Shown piece by piece: positions 50,043-59,742 of a stretch of DNA of 64,000 nucleotides. The DNA is taken from the NCBI RefSeq assembly GCF_003003215.1, contig NZ_PVUF01000009.1, positions 115,211 to 179,210 of the forward strand, in the 5' to 3' direction. Made by a program: the position numbers and the translations under genes. Each line of letters opens with the position of its first letter. Within the stretch, counting starts at the first letter, position 1. The notes under the pieces are model-generated. The model was not told where the DNA came from. It saw only the letters and a list, made by a program, of their open reading frames with translations, and did not search any database. This DNA comes from Tritonibacter scottomollicae (lineage in GTDB: Bacteria; Pseudomonadota; Alphaproteobacteria; Rhodobacterales; Rhodobacteraceae).

Positions 50043-50723
50043 TTAGTGCGCGTGGGTATGCCCATCCTCCGCGGCCTGCCCCTGATCGTGGGTATGCCCG
50101 CCCGACGGTGTCTTATCACCACGCCATTCAGCCAGCGCCTGACGCAGGATCTGCACCGCAGAGGAGAGGAACAAACCCGCCATAATGCCCGCAACGATCA
50201 GGTCCGGCCAACCGGTTGCGGTCCCCCAAACGCCCAGCGCGGCAATCATAACCGCCACGTTGCCCACGGCGTCATTGCGTGAACACAGCCAGACCGAGCG
50301 CACATTCGCATCGCCATCTTTGTAGGCAGCCAGGAGCGCCACCGACAACAGGTTGGCGGCCAGTGCCATGAAACCGATGTAGCCCATCACCTGTGCTTCG
50401 GGCACACCAACCACAAAGACCTTCCAGACAGTCGACCCCAAAACCCAACTGCCCATCAGCAGAAGGCTCACACCTTTGCCGATCGCAGCCATAGATCGCG
50501 TGCGCAGGCTGGCACCGATCACTGCCAGAGAAATCCCGTAGGTCAGCGCATCCCCAAGAAAGTCCAGCGCGTCGGCCTTCAGCGCCTGACTGTTGGCAGC
50601 CTGACCCGCTGCCATTTCGACGAAGAACATCGCCGCATTGATCGCGATCACCGCCCAGAGGCGGCGTTTGTATTCCCTCGACACACCGTCAAACTGGGCG
50701 TCATGATTGCAGCATCCTGCCAT
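50043..50723 (-). CDS. Short CDF-type cation transporter with His tail
   Basis: Cation diffusion facilitator-like protein, 226 aa, with five to six membrane segments and no large C-terminal cytoplasmic domain. The metal motif is KADALDFLGDA (D-x3-D type) in the second segment and SRNDAVGNVAVM in the fifth. The C-terminus is His-rich (GGHTHDQGQ and DGHTHAH), and the N-terminus CCNHD may also bind metal. Zinc, cadmium or cobalt are likely. It is divergent from a MerR-type gene and has a MerR-type promoter. Confidence 0.9.
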   Translation of the reverse strand: MAGCCNHDAQFDGVSREYKRRLWAVIAINAAMFFVEMAAGQAANSQALKADALDFLGDALTYGISLAVIGASLRTRSMAAIGKGVSLLLMGSWVLGSTVWKVFVVGVPEAQVMGYIGFMALAANLLSVALLAAYKDGDANVRSVWLCSRNDAVGNVAVMIAALGVWGTATGWPDLIVAGIMAGLFLSSAVQILRQALAEWRGDKTPSGGHTHDQGQAAEDGHTHAH

Positions 50724-50766
50724 GGGTCAGGTCCTTTATGCTTGTCCTTGAACTCGATTCGGGATC

Positions 50767-50797
50767 AACCTAGGTGCTCTAGTCACTAGAGGTTCAA
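50767..50797 (-). promoter_or_regulatory. MerR-type promoter of the CDF gene
   Basis: Minus strand: TTGAAC (50792-50797), 19-bp spacer, TAGGTT (50767-50772). The spacer holds a perfect dyad CTCTAGT-C-ACTAGAG (50777-50791). The long spacer with an internal dyad is the hallmark of MerR-activated metal-efflux promoters. Confidence 0.75.
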
Positions 50798-50809
50798 GAG
50801 GGAATTGAG

Positions 50810-51226
50810 ATGTTTTCCATCGGCGCATTGTCAAAGGCCACTGGCGTGAAAGTCCCCACCATCCGCTATTACGAGGAAATCGGCCTGATCGACCCCGCCA
50901 CGCGCAACGCGGGCAACCAGCGTCGCTATGATCAGGCCGGGCTGGAGCGGTTAGGGTTCATCAAACACGCCCGCGATCTTGGCTTTGGCCTTGAGGAGAT
51001 CAAAGAGCTGATGGGCCTGAATGGCGAGCTGGGACAGGATTGCCACGCCGCCGATCAGATCGCCAAGGCGCAGCTGGAGAAAGTCCGGTCCCGCATCCTG
51101 CGATTGCAGCAGCTGGAGACGGAACTGGAGCGGATCACACACCTCTGCGAAGGCGGCACCGGCGGCACCTGTCAGGTGCTCACCGCGCTGGGCGATCACA
51201 GCCAGTGCCTTGGCGAGCACGGCTGA
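50810..51226 (+). CDS. MerR-family metal-responsive regulator (ZntR-like)
   Basis: Regulator of 138 aa with a MerR winged helix at the N-terminus (GVKVPTIRYYEEIGLI, RNAGNQRRYD), a long dimer helix, and cysteines at 78, 113, 121 and 133. Cys78 and Cys113 fit the metal ligands of ZntR. The start overlaps a GAGA-rich leader (AGAGGG upstream). It is divergent from the CDF transporter, with its candidate operator in the shared gap. Zinc or cadmium response is inferred. Confidence 0.93.
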   Translation: MFSIGALSKATGVKVPTIRYYEEIGLIDPATRNAGNQRRYDQAGLERLGFIKHARDLGFGLEEIKELMGLNGELGQDCHAADQIAKAQLEKVRSRILRLQQLETELERITHLCEGGTGGTCQVLTALGDHSQCLGEHG

Positions 51227-51235
51227 AGCGCGGCC

Positions 51236-52180
51236 TCAGGTCAGCAGCCACAGCAACCCGTTCAGGGTGAAGAACGTCAGCACCGTCGCCGCCAGAGAGG
51301 CCAGACTGGCCGCGCCCTCATGCCCGCGGGCCTGGGCAAAGATGGTGTAGGTCGCAAAGATCGGCATCGCGGCGGAGAGGATCAGCGCGGCGCGGATCTG
51401 CGGCGAGATGTCCAGCAGCCCCGTCAGGACAAAGACACCAGCCACCAGCGCCACGATCATGGGATGCAGCACCAGCTTGCCCAACGTGGTCTGCAGCGCG
51501 AGGCTCTTGTTGCCACGCAGGGGAAGCCCGGCCAGAGAGCCGCCGATCACGATCAGCGACACCGCCCCGGCAGAAGCCGCCAGCATGTCGGTAAAGCGGA
51601 ACACCGGCGCCGGGATCGACAGCGGTAGCACTGAAACCACCAGCCCGGCCATCAGCGCCATCATCGTCGGCATTTTCACCACGTTCCAGACGATCTTCCG
51701 CAGGCGCGGGCCAAGAGGCTGCGCCGTATCGCTGGCAGCGGCCTCCATCAGCATCAGGCAGATCGGGATCAGGATCAGCGTTTCGATCACCAAGTTGAGC
51801 GTCAGCACCACGCCGGCGATGTCAGGAAACGCCAGCAGCATCACCGGATAGCCGACAAAGCCGTTGTTGGGGCAGGTTGACCCCATCACGCCCACGGCGC
51901 GGCGCATCGGGTCAAAACCCCGCGCGCTCAGCAACGCATAGGCCACGGCGATATTGATCACCCCGCCAAGCAGATAGGGCAGCACATAGGCCGTCTGGAA
52001 GACCTCGACCGGGTCGCGCTGCGCCAGGGTGGTAAAGATCAGCGCGGGCAGCGCCAGGTTGAAGACAAAGGCGCCGAGGCTCTTGATGTCGGACTGACTG
52101 AAAATGCCTTTCCAGACAAAGAGATACCCAAGCCCCAGGGCCGCGTAGATCGGAAAGGTGATCCCGAGGATGGCGGCCAT
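51236..52180 (-). CDS. AEC family transporter
   Basis: Auxin-efflux-carrier-type membrane protein, 314 aa, with about ten membrane segments in two inverted halves (first ends near residue 150). PALIFTTLA and CPNNGFVGYPV are the usual crossing and loop motifs. Bacterial members carry malonate, malate or unknown anions. It ends 9 bp after the MerR gene's stop and is followed by aroC upstream on the same strand (9-bp gap), so it may be transcribed with aroC. Confidence 0.93.
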   Translation of the reverse strand: MAAILGITFPIYAALGLGYLFVWKGIFSQSDIKSLGAFVFNLALPALIFTTLAQRDPVEVFQTAYVLPYLLGGVINIAVAYALLSARGFDPMRRAVGVMGSTCPNNGFVGYPVMLLAFPDIAGVVLTLNLVIETLILIPICLMLMEAAASDTAQPLGPRLRKIVWNVVKMPTMMALMAGLVVSVLPLSIPAPVFRFTDMLAASAGAVSLIVIGGSLAGLPLRGNKSLALQTTLGKLVLHPMIVALVAGVFVLTGLLDISPQIRAALILSAAMPIFATYTIFAQARGHEGAASLASLAATVLTFFTLNGLLWLLT

Positions 52181-52189
52181 GGGCGGAGT

Positions 52190-53293
52190 TTACCCGATGT
52201 GGCCCTGATTCTCGCCAATCTGGCCGCGATGCAGCAGCAGGTGATCCAAAATCACGCAGGCCATCATCGCCTCGGCGACAGGCACCGCGCGAATGCCGAC
52301 GCAGGGATCATGGCGGCCCCTGGTGATCACCTCGGCGGCAGAGCCATCCTTGCGGATCGACTGGCGCGGCGTCAGGATCGAGGAGGTCGGCTTGACCGCA
52401 AAGCGCACCACAACGTCCTGACCGGTGGAAATGCCGCCAAGGATGCCGCCGGCATGGTTGGAGGAATAGACCGGCTGGCCATCGTTGCCCATGAAGATCT
52501 CATCGGCATTCTGGGAGCCTTTCAGCTGAGCCGCCTGCATGCCCTCGCCGATTTCCACGCCCTTCACGGCGTTGATCGACATCATCGCGGCCGCCAGATC
52601 GGTGTCGAGCTTGCCATAGACCGGCGCGCCAATCCCTGCGGGGACGCCGCGCGCCACCACCTCGACCACGGCGCCAACCGAATCGTGATCCTTGCGCAGG
52701 GCCTGTAGATAGTCTTCCCAGTCCTGCACGGCGTCGGCGTCGGGAATCCAGAAATCATTCTGCGGGATCGCATCCCAGTCAAAGCGGCTGCGGTCGATCT
52801 CCATCTCGCCCATGCGGGTCATGTAACCGGTGATCTCCAGCCCCGGCACCAGCGCTTTGATCGCCGCGCGTGCCACGCCGCCGGCGGCCACCCGCGCGGC
52901 GGTTTCGCGGGCGGAGGAACGTCCGCCGCCGCGATAATCGCGGTTGCCGTATTTCTGGAAATAGGTGATGTCCGCGTGGCCGGGGCGGAAGGTCTGGGCG
53001 ATGTCGCCATAGTCCTTCGAGCGCTGATCCGTGTTCTCGATCATCAGCTGGATCGGCGTGCCGGTGGAATGACCCTCGAACACACCGGACAGGATCTTCA
53101 CCGCATCCGGCTCGTTGCGCTGGGTGGTGTTCTTGTTCTGGCCGGGACGGCGCCGGTCCAACCACTGCTGCAGCATATCCGCATCCAGCGGCACATTCGG
53201 CGGGCAGCCATCCACAGTTGCACCGAGGGCAGGCCCGTGGCTTTCGCCCCAGGTGGTGACACGGAAGAGGTGGCCGAAAGAGTTCATGGACAT
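52190..53293 (-). CDS. aroC: Chorismate synthase
   Basis: Last enzyme of the common aromatic pathway, 367 aa, full length. It converts EPSP to chorismate using reduced FMN. Seen: the signature blocks [45 protein letters not shown] and [16 protein letters not shown]. The ATG at 53293 has AAGGAG ten bases upstream; a second ATG at 53287 is less likely. It is transcribed toward the AEC gene. The intergenic region upstream contains an 18-bp perfect palindrome. Confidence 0.97.
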   Translation of the reverse strand: MSMNSFGHLFRVTTWGESHGPALGATVDGCPPNVPLDADMLQQWLDRRRPGQNKNTTQRNEPDAVKILSGVFEGHSTGTPIQLMIENTDQRSKDYGDIAQTFRPGHADITYFQKYGNRDYRGGGRSSARETAARVAAGGVARAAIKALVPGLEITGYMTRMGEMEIDRSRFDWDAIPQNDFWIPDADAVQDWEDYLQALRKDHDSVGAVVEVVARGVPAGIGAPVYGKLDTDLAAAMMSINAVKGVEIGEGMQAAQLKGSQNADEIFMGNDGQPVYSSNHAGGILGGISTGQDVVVRFAVKPTSSILTPRQSIRKDGSAAEVITRGRHDPCVGIRAVPVAEAMMACVILDHLLLHRGQIGENQGHIG

Positions 53294-53395
53294 GCGCGCG
53301 GGTCTCCTTATGTCCTGCCCCTTTAACGGCAAAGGCGGCGCGGGAAAAGAGAGTGGCGCATTAACCCCGCAGAAAGGACAGAATGTCTCCCCCAA

Positions 53396-53413
53396 TGTTT
53401 CGCGCGCGAAACA
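53396..53413. promoter_or_regulatory. 18-bp perfect palindrome between aroC and the thi operon
   Basis: TGTTTCGCG followed by CGCGAAACA, perfect over 18 bp, about 103 bp before the aroC start and 130 bp before the TPP riboswitch. It is a likely operator. The binding protein is unknown. Confidence 0.5.
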
Positions 53414-53525
53414 ATAGGTCAGGAGGGGTGCCGTAAATCCTCCAAGGCAAAGGCCCTCCCCATCGCCCCATCCAAGCCCTGCATGCGCGACCTTGCCAAG
53501 CTCTGATGTCAGCCCTAGTGTCCTC

Positions 53526-53615
53526 CTCACCTCGGGGTGCGCAGATCAATGCGCTGAGATGTCGATTGATGAACCCGCTGAACCTGAACCGGATTATACC
53601 GGCGGAGGGAAGGTT
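53526..53615 (+). promoter_or_regulatory. TPP riboswitch upstream of thiBPQ
   Basis: The THI element is recognisable by CTCGGGGTGC (53531-53540), GCGCTGAGAT (53551-53560), ACCCGCTGAACCTGAACCGG (53573-53592) and ATTATACCGGCGGAGGGAAGG (as two blocks, 53593-53613). It would sense thiamine diphosphate and turn the transporter operon off. Limits are approximate. A hairpin-like TCCGGCA/TGCCCGGA follows before thiB without a T run, so control may be translational. Confidence 0.93.
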
Positions 53616-53676
53616 TCGGATCTTCCGGCACGCGATGCCCGGATCCCCCTCGCCTCACGCCGCACTGGAGACTGAC

Positions 53677-54666
53677 ATGAAAACCCTCGTTCTTGCGAGC
53701 AGTGTTGCGGGCGCGATTGCCCTGTCCACAGCAGCCACGGCCGAGACCCCGGAATTGGTGGTCTATACCTATGACAGCTTTGTCTCTGAATGGGGGCCCG
53801 GCCCCGCGGTGGAAACCGCCTTTGAGGCGACCTGCGGTTGCGATCTGAAATTTGTCGGTGCGGGCGATGGCGCCGCGCTGCTGGCACGGATCAAGCTGGA
53901 AGGGGCGCGCTCTGACGCCGATGTTGTGCTGGGGCTCGACACCAACCTGACGGCGGCGGCAAAGGACACCGGTCTGTTTGCGCCGATTTCAGTGACAGCG
54001 GAATATGCTCTGCCAGTGGAGTGGCAGGACGAGATGTTCGCCCCCTATGACTGGGGCTATTTCGCCTTTGTGCATAATGCCGATGCCGACGCACCCACGA
54101 ACTTCAAGGCGCTGGCCGAGAGTGATGCAAAGATCGTGATCCAGGATCCGCGCTCTTCCACCCCCGGCCTCGGCCTGCTGATGTGGGTGAAGGCCGCCTA
54201 TGGCGACGAAGCCCCCGCGATCTGGGAGGATCTGAGCGACAATATCGTCACCGTGACCAAAGGCTGGTCCGAGGCCTATGGCCTGTTCCTCGAAGGTGAA
54301 GCGGACATGGTCCTGTCCTACACCACCTCGCCCGCCTATCACCTGATTGCCGAGAAAGATGACACCAAGGCGGCGGCGGTGTTTGACGAAGGCCACTACA
54401 TGCAGGTGGAGGTCGCGGGCAAGCTGGCGTCCAGCGATCAGCCAGAGCTGGCGGATCAGTTCCTGCAATTCATGGTCTCTGACGCGTTTCAGTCGATCAT
54501 TCCGACCACCAACTGGATGTATCCGGCGGTGATCCCGTCCGACGGCCTGCCACAGGGGTTCGAAACCCTCGTCAGCCCGGAGAAATCCCTGTTGTTGCCG
54601 GAAGAGGATGCAGCCTCCGTCCGCGATGAAGCATTGGCCGAATGGCTCTCCGCGCTCAGCCAGTAA
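53677..54666 (+). CDS. thiB: Thiamine ABC transporter substrate-binding protein
   Basis: Periplasmic thiamine-binding protein, 329 aa. A signal peptide of about 24 residues (MKTLVLASSVAGAIALSTAA) precedes the mature part that starts near ETPELVVYTYDSF. The binding-core motif DPRSSTPGLGLLMW and the NWMYPA block are typical of ThiB. The ATG at 53677 has CTGGAG upstream and follows the TPP riboswitch. It overlaps thiP by 25 bp. Confidence 0.96.
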   Translation: MKTLVLASSVAGAIALSTAATAETPELVVYTYDSFVSEWGPGPAVETAFEATCGCDLKFVGAGDGAALLARIKLEGARSDADVVLGLDTNLTAAAKDTGLFAPISVTAEYALPVEWQDEMFAPYDWGYFAFVHNADADAPTNFKALAESDAKIVIQDPRSSTPGLGLLMWVKAAYGDEAPAIWEDLSDNIVTVTKGWSEAYGLFLEGEADMVLSYTTSPAYHLIAEKDDTKAAAVFDEGHYMQVEVAGKLASSDQPELADQFLQFMVSDAFQSIIPTTNWMYPAVIPSDGLPQGFETLVSPEKSLLLPEEDAASVRDEALAEWLSALSQ

Positions 54667-56213
54667 CCCTGCGCCCGGTTGCGACCTGGCCCGGAACCTG
54701 CGCCGCCCTTGGGGTGGCGCTTCTGGTTCTGGGCACATTGACTGCCGTGGCCCTGCGCGCCGAAGGGCCTGCGGGCCTTGGCCCGGCGGATTGGTCCGCG
54801 CTGCGCTTCACGCTGCTGCAGGCGAGCCTGTCGGCACTGTTCAGCATCGGGCTTGCGGTGCCCGTAGCGCGGGCGATGGCGCGGCGGCGGTTCTTCGGAC
54901 GGCGGGTGCTGATCACCCTTCTGGGCGCGCCGTTCATCCTGCCGGTGATTGTTGCCATCCTCGGATTGCTCGCCGTGTTTGGCCGCTCCGGCTGGGTCAG
55001 TGACCTGCTGGCGCTGTTTGGCTTTGCCCCCGTGCAGATCTACGGCTTGCATGGTGTGGTGATCGCGCATGTGTTCTTCAACCTGCCGCTGGCAACACGG
55101 CTGATCCTGCAAGGCTGGCAAGAAATCCCCGCTGAGCGGTTTCGCCTTACCGCACAGTTGAACGCCGGACCCCGCGCGATGTGGCGTCTTCTGGAGGCCC
55201 CGATGCTGCGACAGGTCCTGCCGGGCGCCACAGCAGTGGTTTTTGCCATCTGCCTGTCGAGCTTTGCGGTCGCCCTGACACTCGGCGGCGGACCCAAATC
55301 GACGACGCTGGAATTGGCGATCTATCAGGCCTTTCACTTTGATTTCGACCTTGGTCGAGCGGCCATGCTGTCCGGTGTGCAGCTGGGTCTGACAGTCATC
55401 GCGGCCCTTCTGGCGCTGCGTGTGCCCCCCGGTGACGGATTTGGCGGCGGTCTTGATCGGGCGGTGTCCAGATGGGACGGACGCGGCATCGGCTCACGCC
55501 TGCTCGACAGTCTCTGGATCAGCCTGGCCGCACTGTTTCTGATCCTGCCACTTCTGGCGGTGCTCGTTGCCGGAGTTCCGGGCCTCATGTCGCTGCCAAG
55601 CTCGGTCTGGAGCGCCACCTGGGTCTCATTGCAAGTGGCTGCGCTGAGCACGACACTGCTGTTGCTCATTGCTCTTCCGCTGTCGGCCAGCATCGCATTG
55701 GGGCGCAAGGCATTGGGAGAGGTGGCCGGCATACTGGGGCTCGCGGCTTCGCCATTGGTGATCGGAACCGGACTGTTTGTACTGGTCTACCCAATTGCCG
55801 ACCCGTTTGCGCTGGCCTTGCCGGTCACGGCGGTGGTGAACATGGTGATGGCGTTGCCCTTCGCCCTGCGCATTCTGATCCCGCGCGTGCGACAGGTGAT
55901 GCAGCAGAACAGTCGGCTGGCTCTGGCGCTCGACATGCGTGGCACAGCGTTCTGGTGGCAGGTTCTGCTCCCGCGGTGTCGGGCCCAAATCGGGTTTGCC
56001 GCAGGCCTGACTGCGGCGCTCTCCCTGGGCGATCTCGGCGTCATCGCACTTTTTGCCGATCCGGAGGTGGCCACATTGCCGCTTCAGGTCTATCGGCTGA
56101 TGGGAGCCTATCGAATGGAGGCGGCACAGGGCGCAGCGCTCTTGTTGTTCATTCTGTCCATGGCAGCATTCTGGCTGCTGGATCGCGGAGGACGCTTTCA
56201 TGCTGAAGCTTGA
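54642..56213 (+). CDS. thiP: Thiamine ABC transporter permease
   Basis: Fused two-domain permease, 523 aa, with about twelve membrane segments. Each half has an EAA-type loop, in the first near PAERFRLTAQLNAGPRAMWR and in the second near LDMRGTAFWWQVLLP. It moves thiamine or its phosphates with ThiB and ThiQ. It overlaps thiB by 25 bp and thiQ by 14 bp, so translation is coupled. Length is typical for ThiP. Confidence 0.95.
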   Translation: MALRAQPVTLRPVATWPGTCAALGVALLVLGTLTAVALRAEGPAGLGPADWSALRFTLLQASLSALFSIGLAVPVARAMARRRFFGRRVLITLLGAPFILPVIVAILGLLAVFGRSGWVSDLLALFGFAPVQIYGLHGVVIAHVFFNLPLATRLILQGWQEIPAERFRLTAQLNAGPRAMWRLLEAPMLRQVLPGATAVVFAICLSSFAVALTLGGGPKSTTLELAIYQAFHFDFDLGRAAMLSGVQLGLTVIAALLALRVPPGDGFGGGLDRAVSRWDGRGIGSRLLDSLWISLAALFLILPLLAVLVAGVPGLMSLPSSVWSATWVSLQVAALSTTLLLLIALPLSASIALGRKALGEVAGILGLAASPLVIGTGLFVLVYPIADPFALALPVTAVVNMVMALPFALRILIPRVRQVMQQNSRLALALDMRGTAFWWQVLLPRCRAQIGFAAGLTAALSLGDLGVIALFADPEVATLPLQVYRLMGAYRMEAAQGAALLLFILSMAAFWLLDRGGRFHAEA

Positions 56214-56907
56214 GACCATGCAGGTGCAAAAGGGCGATTTTCACCTGTCCGGCAGCCTTCAGATTGCCGCTGGCACCCGGGTTGCTGTGATCGGCCCATC
56301 GGGCGCTGGCAAGTCGACGCTGCTGGAAGCCATCGCCGGGTTCCAGCCTTTGCAGAGCGGACGCATCCTGTGGAATGGAGACGATCTGGCAGGCAAACCA
56401 CCCGGCGCGCGTCCCGGGGCTATGCTGTTTCAGGACGGCAACCTGTTTCCGCATCTGACGGTGCGACAGAACGTGCGACTGGGTATCGACGCCAACAGAC
56501 GTCTGTCTGCGCAAGAGGACGCACAGGTATCGCAGGCGCTGAAACGCGTTGGTCTCGGTGAGATGGCAGACCGCAAACCTGCTGCTCTGTCCGGTGGACA
56601 ACAGAGCAGAGCCGCGCTGGCACGGGTCCTGGTTCAGGGGTGCGCGTTGCTCTTGCTGGATGAACCTTTTGCCGCCCTCGGACCGGCTTTGAAGGCGGAG
56701 ATGCTGGACCTTGTCGCCGACATTGCGACCGACTGCGGAGCCACACTCCTGATGGTCAGCCATGACCCACAGGATGCCCGCCGGATCGCCGAGCAGGTCA
56801 TACTGGTGGCCGAGGCGGTGGTATCCCCCCCTGCCCCAACGGCGATGCTGCTGGACAATCCACCTCCGGCGTTGCGGGCATATCTCGGATCAGACGCCGG
56901 CGACTGA
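56200..56907 (+). CDS. thiQ: Thiamine ABC transporter ATP-binding protein
   Basis: ABC ATPase of 235 aa. Walker A GPSGAGKST near residue 32, signature LSGGQQSR, Walker B LLLLDEPF, and the switch His in VSHDPQDARR. It supplies energy for ThiBP. It overlaps thiP by 14 bp. The end of the protein, with PPAPTAMLLDNPPPALRAYL, is the family-specific tail. The 86-bp gap to the GST gene holds no terminator that I recognise. Confidence 0.96.
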   Translation: MLKLETMQVQKGDFHLSGSLQIAAGTRVAVIGPSGAGKSTLLEAIAGFQPLQSGRILWNGDDLAGKPPGARPGAMLFQDGNLFPHLTVRQNVRLGIDANRRLSAQEDAQVSQALKRVGLGEMADRKPAALSGGQQSRAALARVLVQGCALLLLDEPFAALGPALKAEMLDLVADIATDCGATLLMVSHDPQDARRIAEQVILVAEAVVSPPAPTAMLLDNPPPALRAYLGSDAGD

Positions 56908-56993
56908 CACAGGTTTGACTATTTCAGAGATAGACTATTTTCATAATCTCCAGTCACCCGCTAGAGTTGCGCCAACCAGGGAGACCCAGCGAC

Positions 56994-57596
56994 ATGAAAC
57001 TCTTTTACTCCGCGTCATCGCCATTCGTGCGCAAGGTGGTGCTCGTATTGCATGAAACCGGACAGGTCGAGGACGTCGAGCTGCTGCACGTCAGCACCTC
57101 TGTGACCGGACCTGACGCGGCCCTCGCGGCCAGCAATCCGCTGGCAAAGATCCCGGCACTGACACGCGACGGTGGGCCGACGCTCTATGACAGCCGGGTG
57201 ATCTGCGAATTCCTCGATGACCGGGCTGGCGGAGCGCTCTACCGGGGCGGCTGGGACATGAAGGTGCTGGAGGCCACGGCAGATGGCATCATGGATGCCG
57301 GTGTTTCCATGGCATATGAAAAGCGCCTTCGCCCGGCCGACAAGCAATGGGATGCCTGGCTGGAAGGTCAGCGCAAGAAGATTATCGGAGCCTGCGCCGC
57401 GGTCGAGGCGCGCTGGATGCCAAGTTTGACCGGACCAGTGAATATCGGCCAATTGGCTATGGCAGCGGCACTGGCTTATGTCGATTTCAGGCACCCCGAC
57501 GCAGGCTGGCGCGATGGCCACCCGCAGTTGGCGGATTGGCTGATGAATTTCGAATCGCGGCCATCGATGAAAGCGACCCGGCCAGACACGGCCTAA
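56994..57596 (+). CDS. Glutathione S-transferase family protein
   Basis: GST-fold protein of 200 aa. N-terminal domain with SASSPFVRKVVLVLHE and the glutathione site SNPLAKIPAL/DSRVICEFLDD; C-terminal helical domain with WDAWLEGQRKKI. The active-site Cys/Ser position is SPFV, so Ser may act. The ATG at 56994 has AGGGAGA upstream. It lies between thiQ and petA, and linkage to either operon is not clear. Substrate unknown. Confidence 0.9.
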   Translation: MKLFYSASSPFVRKVVLVLHETGQVEDVELLHVSTSVTGPDAALAASNPLAKIPALTRDGGPTLYDSRVICEFLDDRAGGALYRGGWDMKVLEATADGIMDAGVSMAYEKRLRPADKQWDAWLEGQRKKIIGACAAVEARWMPSLTGPVNIGQLAMAAALAYVDFRHPDAGWRDGHPQLADWLMNFESRPSMKATRPDTA

Positions 57597-57712
57597 GTCC
57601 CGCTTTCACCTCGTCTTAAGGGAGGAGAAGGCACATAAGTCCGGAAGAGGCGCAGCAATGCAACGGTTCTGTGAAAGAATACCACATTCAGGACAACCTG
57701 CGCTGCTTTGAC

Positions 57713-57743
57713 CGCTAGACGAACCGGGTTTGCATCGCTAGAC
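57713..57743 (+). promoter_or_regulatory. Direct repeat upstream of petA
   Basis: CGCTAGAC occurs at 57713-57720 and 57736-57743, 23 bp apart, about 80-110 bp before the petA GTG. A TTGACC (57708-57713) overlaps the first copy. Response regulators of the OmpR class often bind direct repeats, and petR is in this window; a link is only inferred. Confidence 0.35.
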
Positions 57744-57822
57744 ACGCGGCTGAGTCACCGCGTCCAGTTGCGGTGTAAGCGCATGTTTGCCCTAAACGGG
57801 CGCTGAAATTGGAGAAAACCTC

Positions 57823-58383
57823 GTGTCCCACGCAGAAGACCACGAAGGAACCCGGAGAGATTTCCTCTACTACGCCACTGCCGGCGCAGGGGCGGTTACC
57901 GCGGGTGCCGCCGTTTGGCCATTGGTCAATCAGATGAACCCCTCGGCTGACGTTCAGGCCCTGTCCTCCATCATTGTGGATGTCTCCGGCGTTGACGTTG
58001 GCACGCAGATCTCCGTGATGTTCCTCGGCAAACCGGTATTTATCCGTCGCCGTACCCAAGAAGAAATTGACGAAGCGCGCGCTGTCGAGATGCAAGAGCT
58101 GATCGACTCGTCCTCGGAAAACCCGAACAAACCGGGCACCGACGCCGCTGACGAAAACCGTACCCTCGACGAAAATGGCGAATGGCTGGTGATGATGGGT
58201 GTCTGCACCCACCTCGGCTGTGTGCCGCTCGGTGATGGCGCGGGTGAGTTCAACGGCTGGTTCTGCCCCTGTCACGGGTCGCACTACGACACTGCAGGCC
58301 GTATCCGTAAAGGTCCGGCGCCTCAGAACCTGCATATCCCGGTGGCTGAGTTCACCGACGAAACCACCATCAAGCTGGGATAA
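57823..58383 (+). CDS. petA: Cytochrome bc1 complex Rieske iron-sulfur subunit
   Basis: Rieske [2Fe-2S] protein of the bc1 complex, 186 aa. A Tat-type N-terminus ([12 protein letters not shown]) doubles as the membrane anchor. The cluster ligands are in [10 protein letters not shown] and CPCHGSHYD, with the disulfide cysteines. The GTG start has GGAGAA upstream. First gene of petABC, 12 bp before petB. It carries electrons from ubiquinol to cytochrome c1. Confidence 0.98.
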   Translation: MSHAEDHEGTRRDFLYYATAGAGAVTAGAAVWPLVNQMNPSADVQALSSIIVDVSGVDVGTQISVMFLGKPVFIRRRTQEEIDEARAVEMQELIDSSSENPNKPGTDAADENRTLDENGEWLVMMGVCTHLGCVPLGDGAGEFNGWFCPCHGSHYDTAGRIRKGPAPQNLHIPVAEFTDETTIKLG

Positions 58384-58395
58384 GGAGACGCGCGA

Positions 58396-59724
58396 ATGGC
58401 TGGTATTCCACACGACCATTACGAGCCGAAGACGGGCGGAGAAAAGTGGCTTAACAGCCGCCTGCCCATCGTTGGCCTGATTTACGACACCATCATGATT
58501 CCCACCCCCAAGAACCTGAACTGGTGGTGGATCTGGGGCATCGTCCTCGCCTTCTGCCTGGTGCTGCAGATCGTCACCGGCATCGTGCTGGTGATGCACT
58601 ACACGCCGCATGTGGATCTCGCCTTTGCCTCCGTTGAGCACATCATGCGCAACGTGAATGGTGGCTACATGATCCGCTACATGCACGCGAACGGCGCCTC
58701 GCTGTTCTTTGTTGCCGTCTACATCCACATCTTCCGCGGCCTTTTCTACGGCTCCTACAAGGCACCGCGCGAGATCACGTGGATCATCGGCATGCTGATC
58801 TACCTCGCAATGATGGGCACCGCCTTCATGGGCTATGTTCTGCCCTGGGGTCAGATGTCCTTCTGGGGTGCGACCGTGATTACCGGCCTGTTTGGTGCGA
58901 TCCCGTTCATCGGTGAGCCAATCCAGACCTGGCTTCTGGGCGGACCCGCGGTTGATAACGCCACGCTGAACCGCTTCTTCTCGCTGCACTATCTGCTGCC
59001 TTTCGTGATTGCGGGTCTTGTGATCCTGCATATCTGGGCCTTCCACACCACGGGCAACAACAACCCGACCGGTGTCGAGGTGCGTCGCGGCTCCAAGGAA
59101 GAAGCCAAGAAAGATACGCTGCCGTTCTGGCCCTACTTTGTGATCAAGGACTTCCTCGGTCTCGCCGTGGTGTTGCTGGTGTTCTGGGCGATTGTCGGCT
59201 TCATGCCGAACTACCTCGGCCACCCGGACAACTACATCGAAGCAAACCCGCTGCAGACTCCTGCGCACATCGTTCCGGAATGGTACTTCCTGCCCTTCTA
59301 CGCGATCCTGCGGGCCTTCACCTCTGAGGTCTGGGTTGTTCAGATCGCGTCCTTCGTGACCGGCGGTATCATCGATGCGAAGTTCTTCGGTGTTCTGGCG
59401 ATGTTTGGTGCGATTGCCGTCATGGCGCTGGCGCCGTGGCTGGATACCTCTCGCGTGCGCTCGGGCAGATATCGTCCGCAGTTCAAGTGGTGGTTCCTGT
59501 TGCTGGTCATCGACTTCTTTGCGCTGATGTGGCTGGGGGCGATGCCCGCGGAAGAACCCTATGCGTCCTTCTCGCTGATCGCATCCGCCTATTGGTTTGG
59601 CTACTTCCTGGTGATCCTGCCGCTGCTTGGTGTGATCGAAAAGCCCGAAGCCATTCCTGCCACAATCGAAGAAGATTTCGACGCCCACTACGGCAAGAAA
59701 TCCGAAGCTACTCCTGCTGAGTAA
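58396..59724 (+). CDS. petB: Cytochrome bc1 complex cytochrome b
   Basis: Eight-segment membrane subunit with two b haems and both quinone sites, 442 aa. Seen: [19 protein letters not shown] with the Qo loop, the PEWY motif ([11 protein letters not shown]), and His ligands in [12 protein letters not shown] and [13 protein letters not shown]. The length and gene order petA-petB-petC are normal for alphaproteobacteria. A C-terminal extension after the last segment ends in ATPAE. Confidence 0.98.
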   Translation: MAGIPHDHYEPKTGGEKWLNSRLPIVGLIYDTIMIPTPKNLNWWWIWGIVLAFCLVLQIVTGIVLVMHYTPHVDLAFASVEHIMRNVNGGYMIRYMHANGASLFFVAVYIHIFRGLFYGSYKAPREITWIIGMLIYLAMMGTAFMGYVLPWGQMSFWGATVITGLFGAIPFIGEPIQTWLLGGPAVDNATLNRFFSLHYLLPFVIAGLVILHIWAFHTTGNNNPTGVEVRRGSKEEAKKDTLPFWPYFVIKDFLGLAVVLLVFWAIVGFMPNYLGHPDNYIEANPLQTPAHIVPEWYFLPFYAILRAFTSEVWVVQIASFVTGGIIDAKFFGVLAMFGAIAVMALAPWLDTSRVRSGRYRPQFKWWFLLLVIDFFALMWLGAMPAEEPYASFSLIASAYWFGYFLVILPLLGVIEKPEAIPATIEEDFDAHYGKKSEATPAE

Positions 59725-59742
59725 GAAGAAGGACAGCTACCC

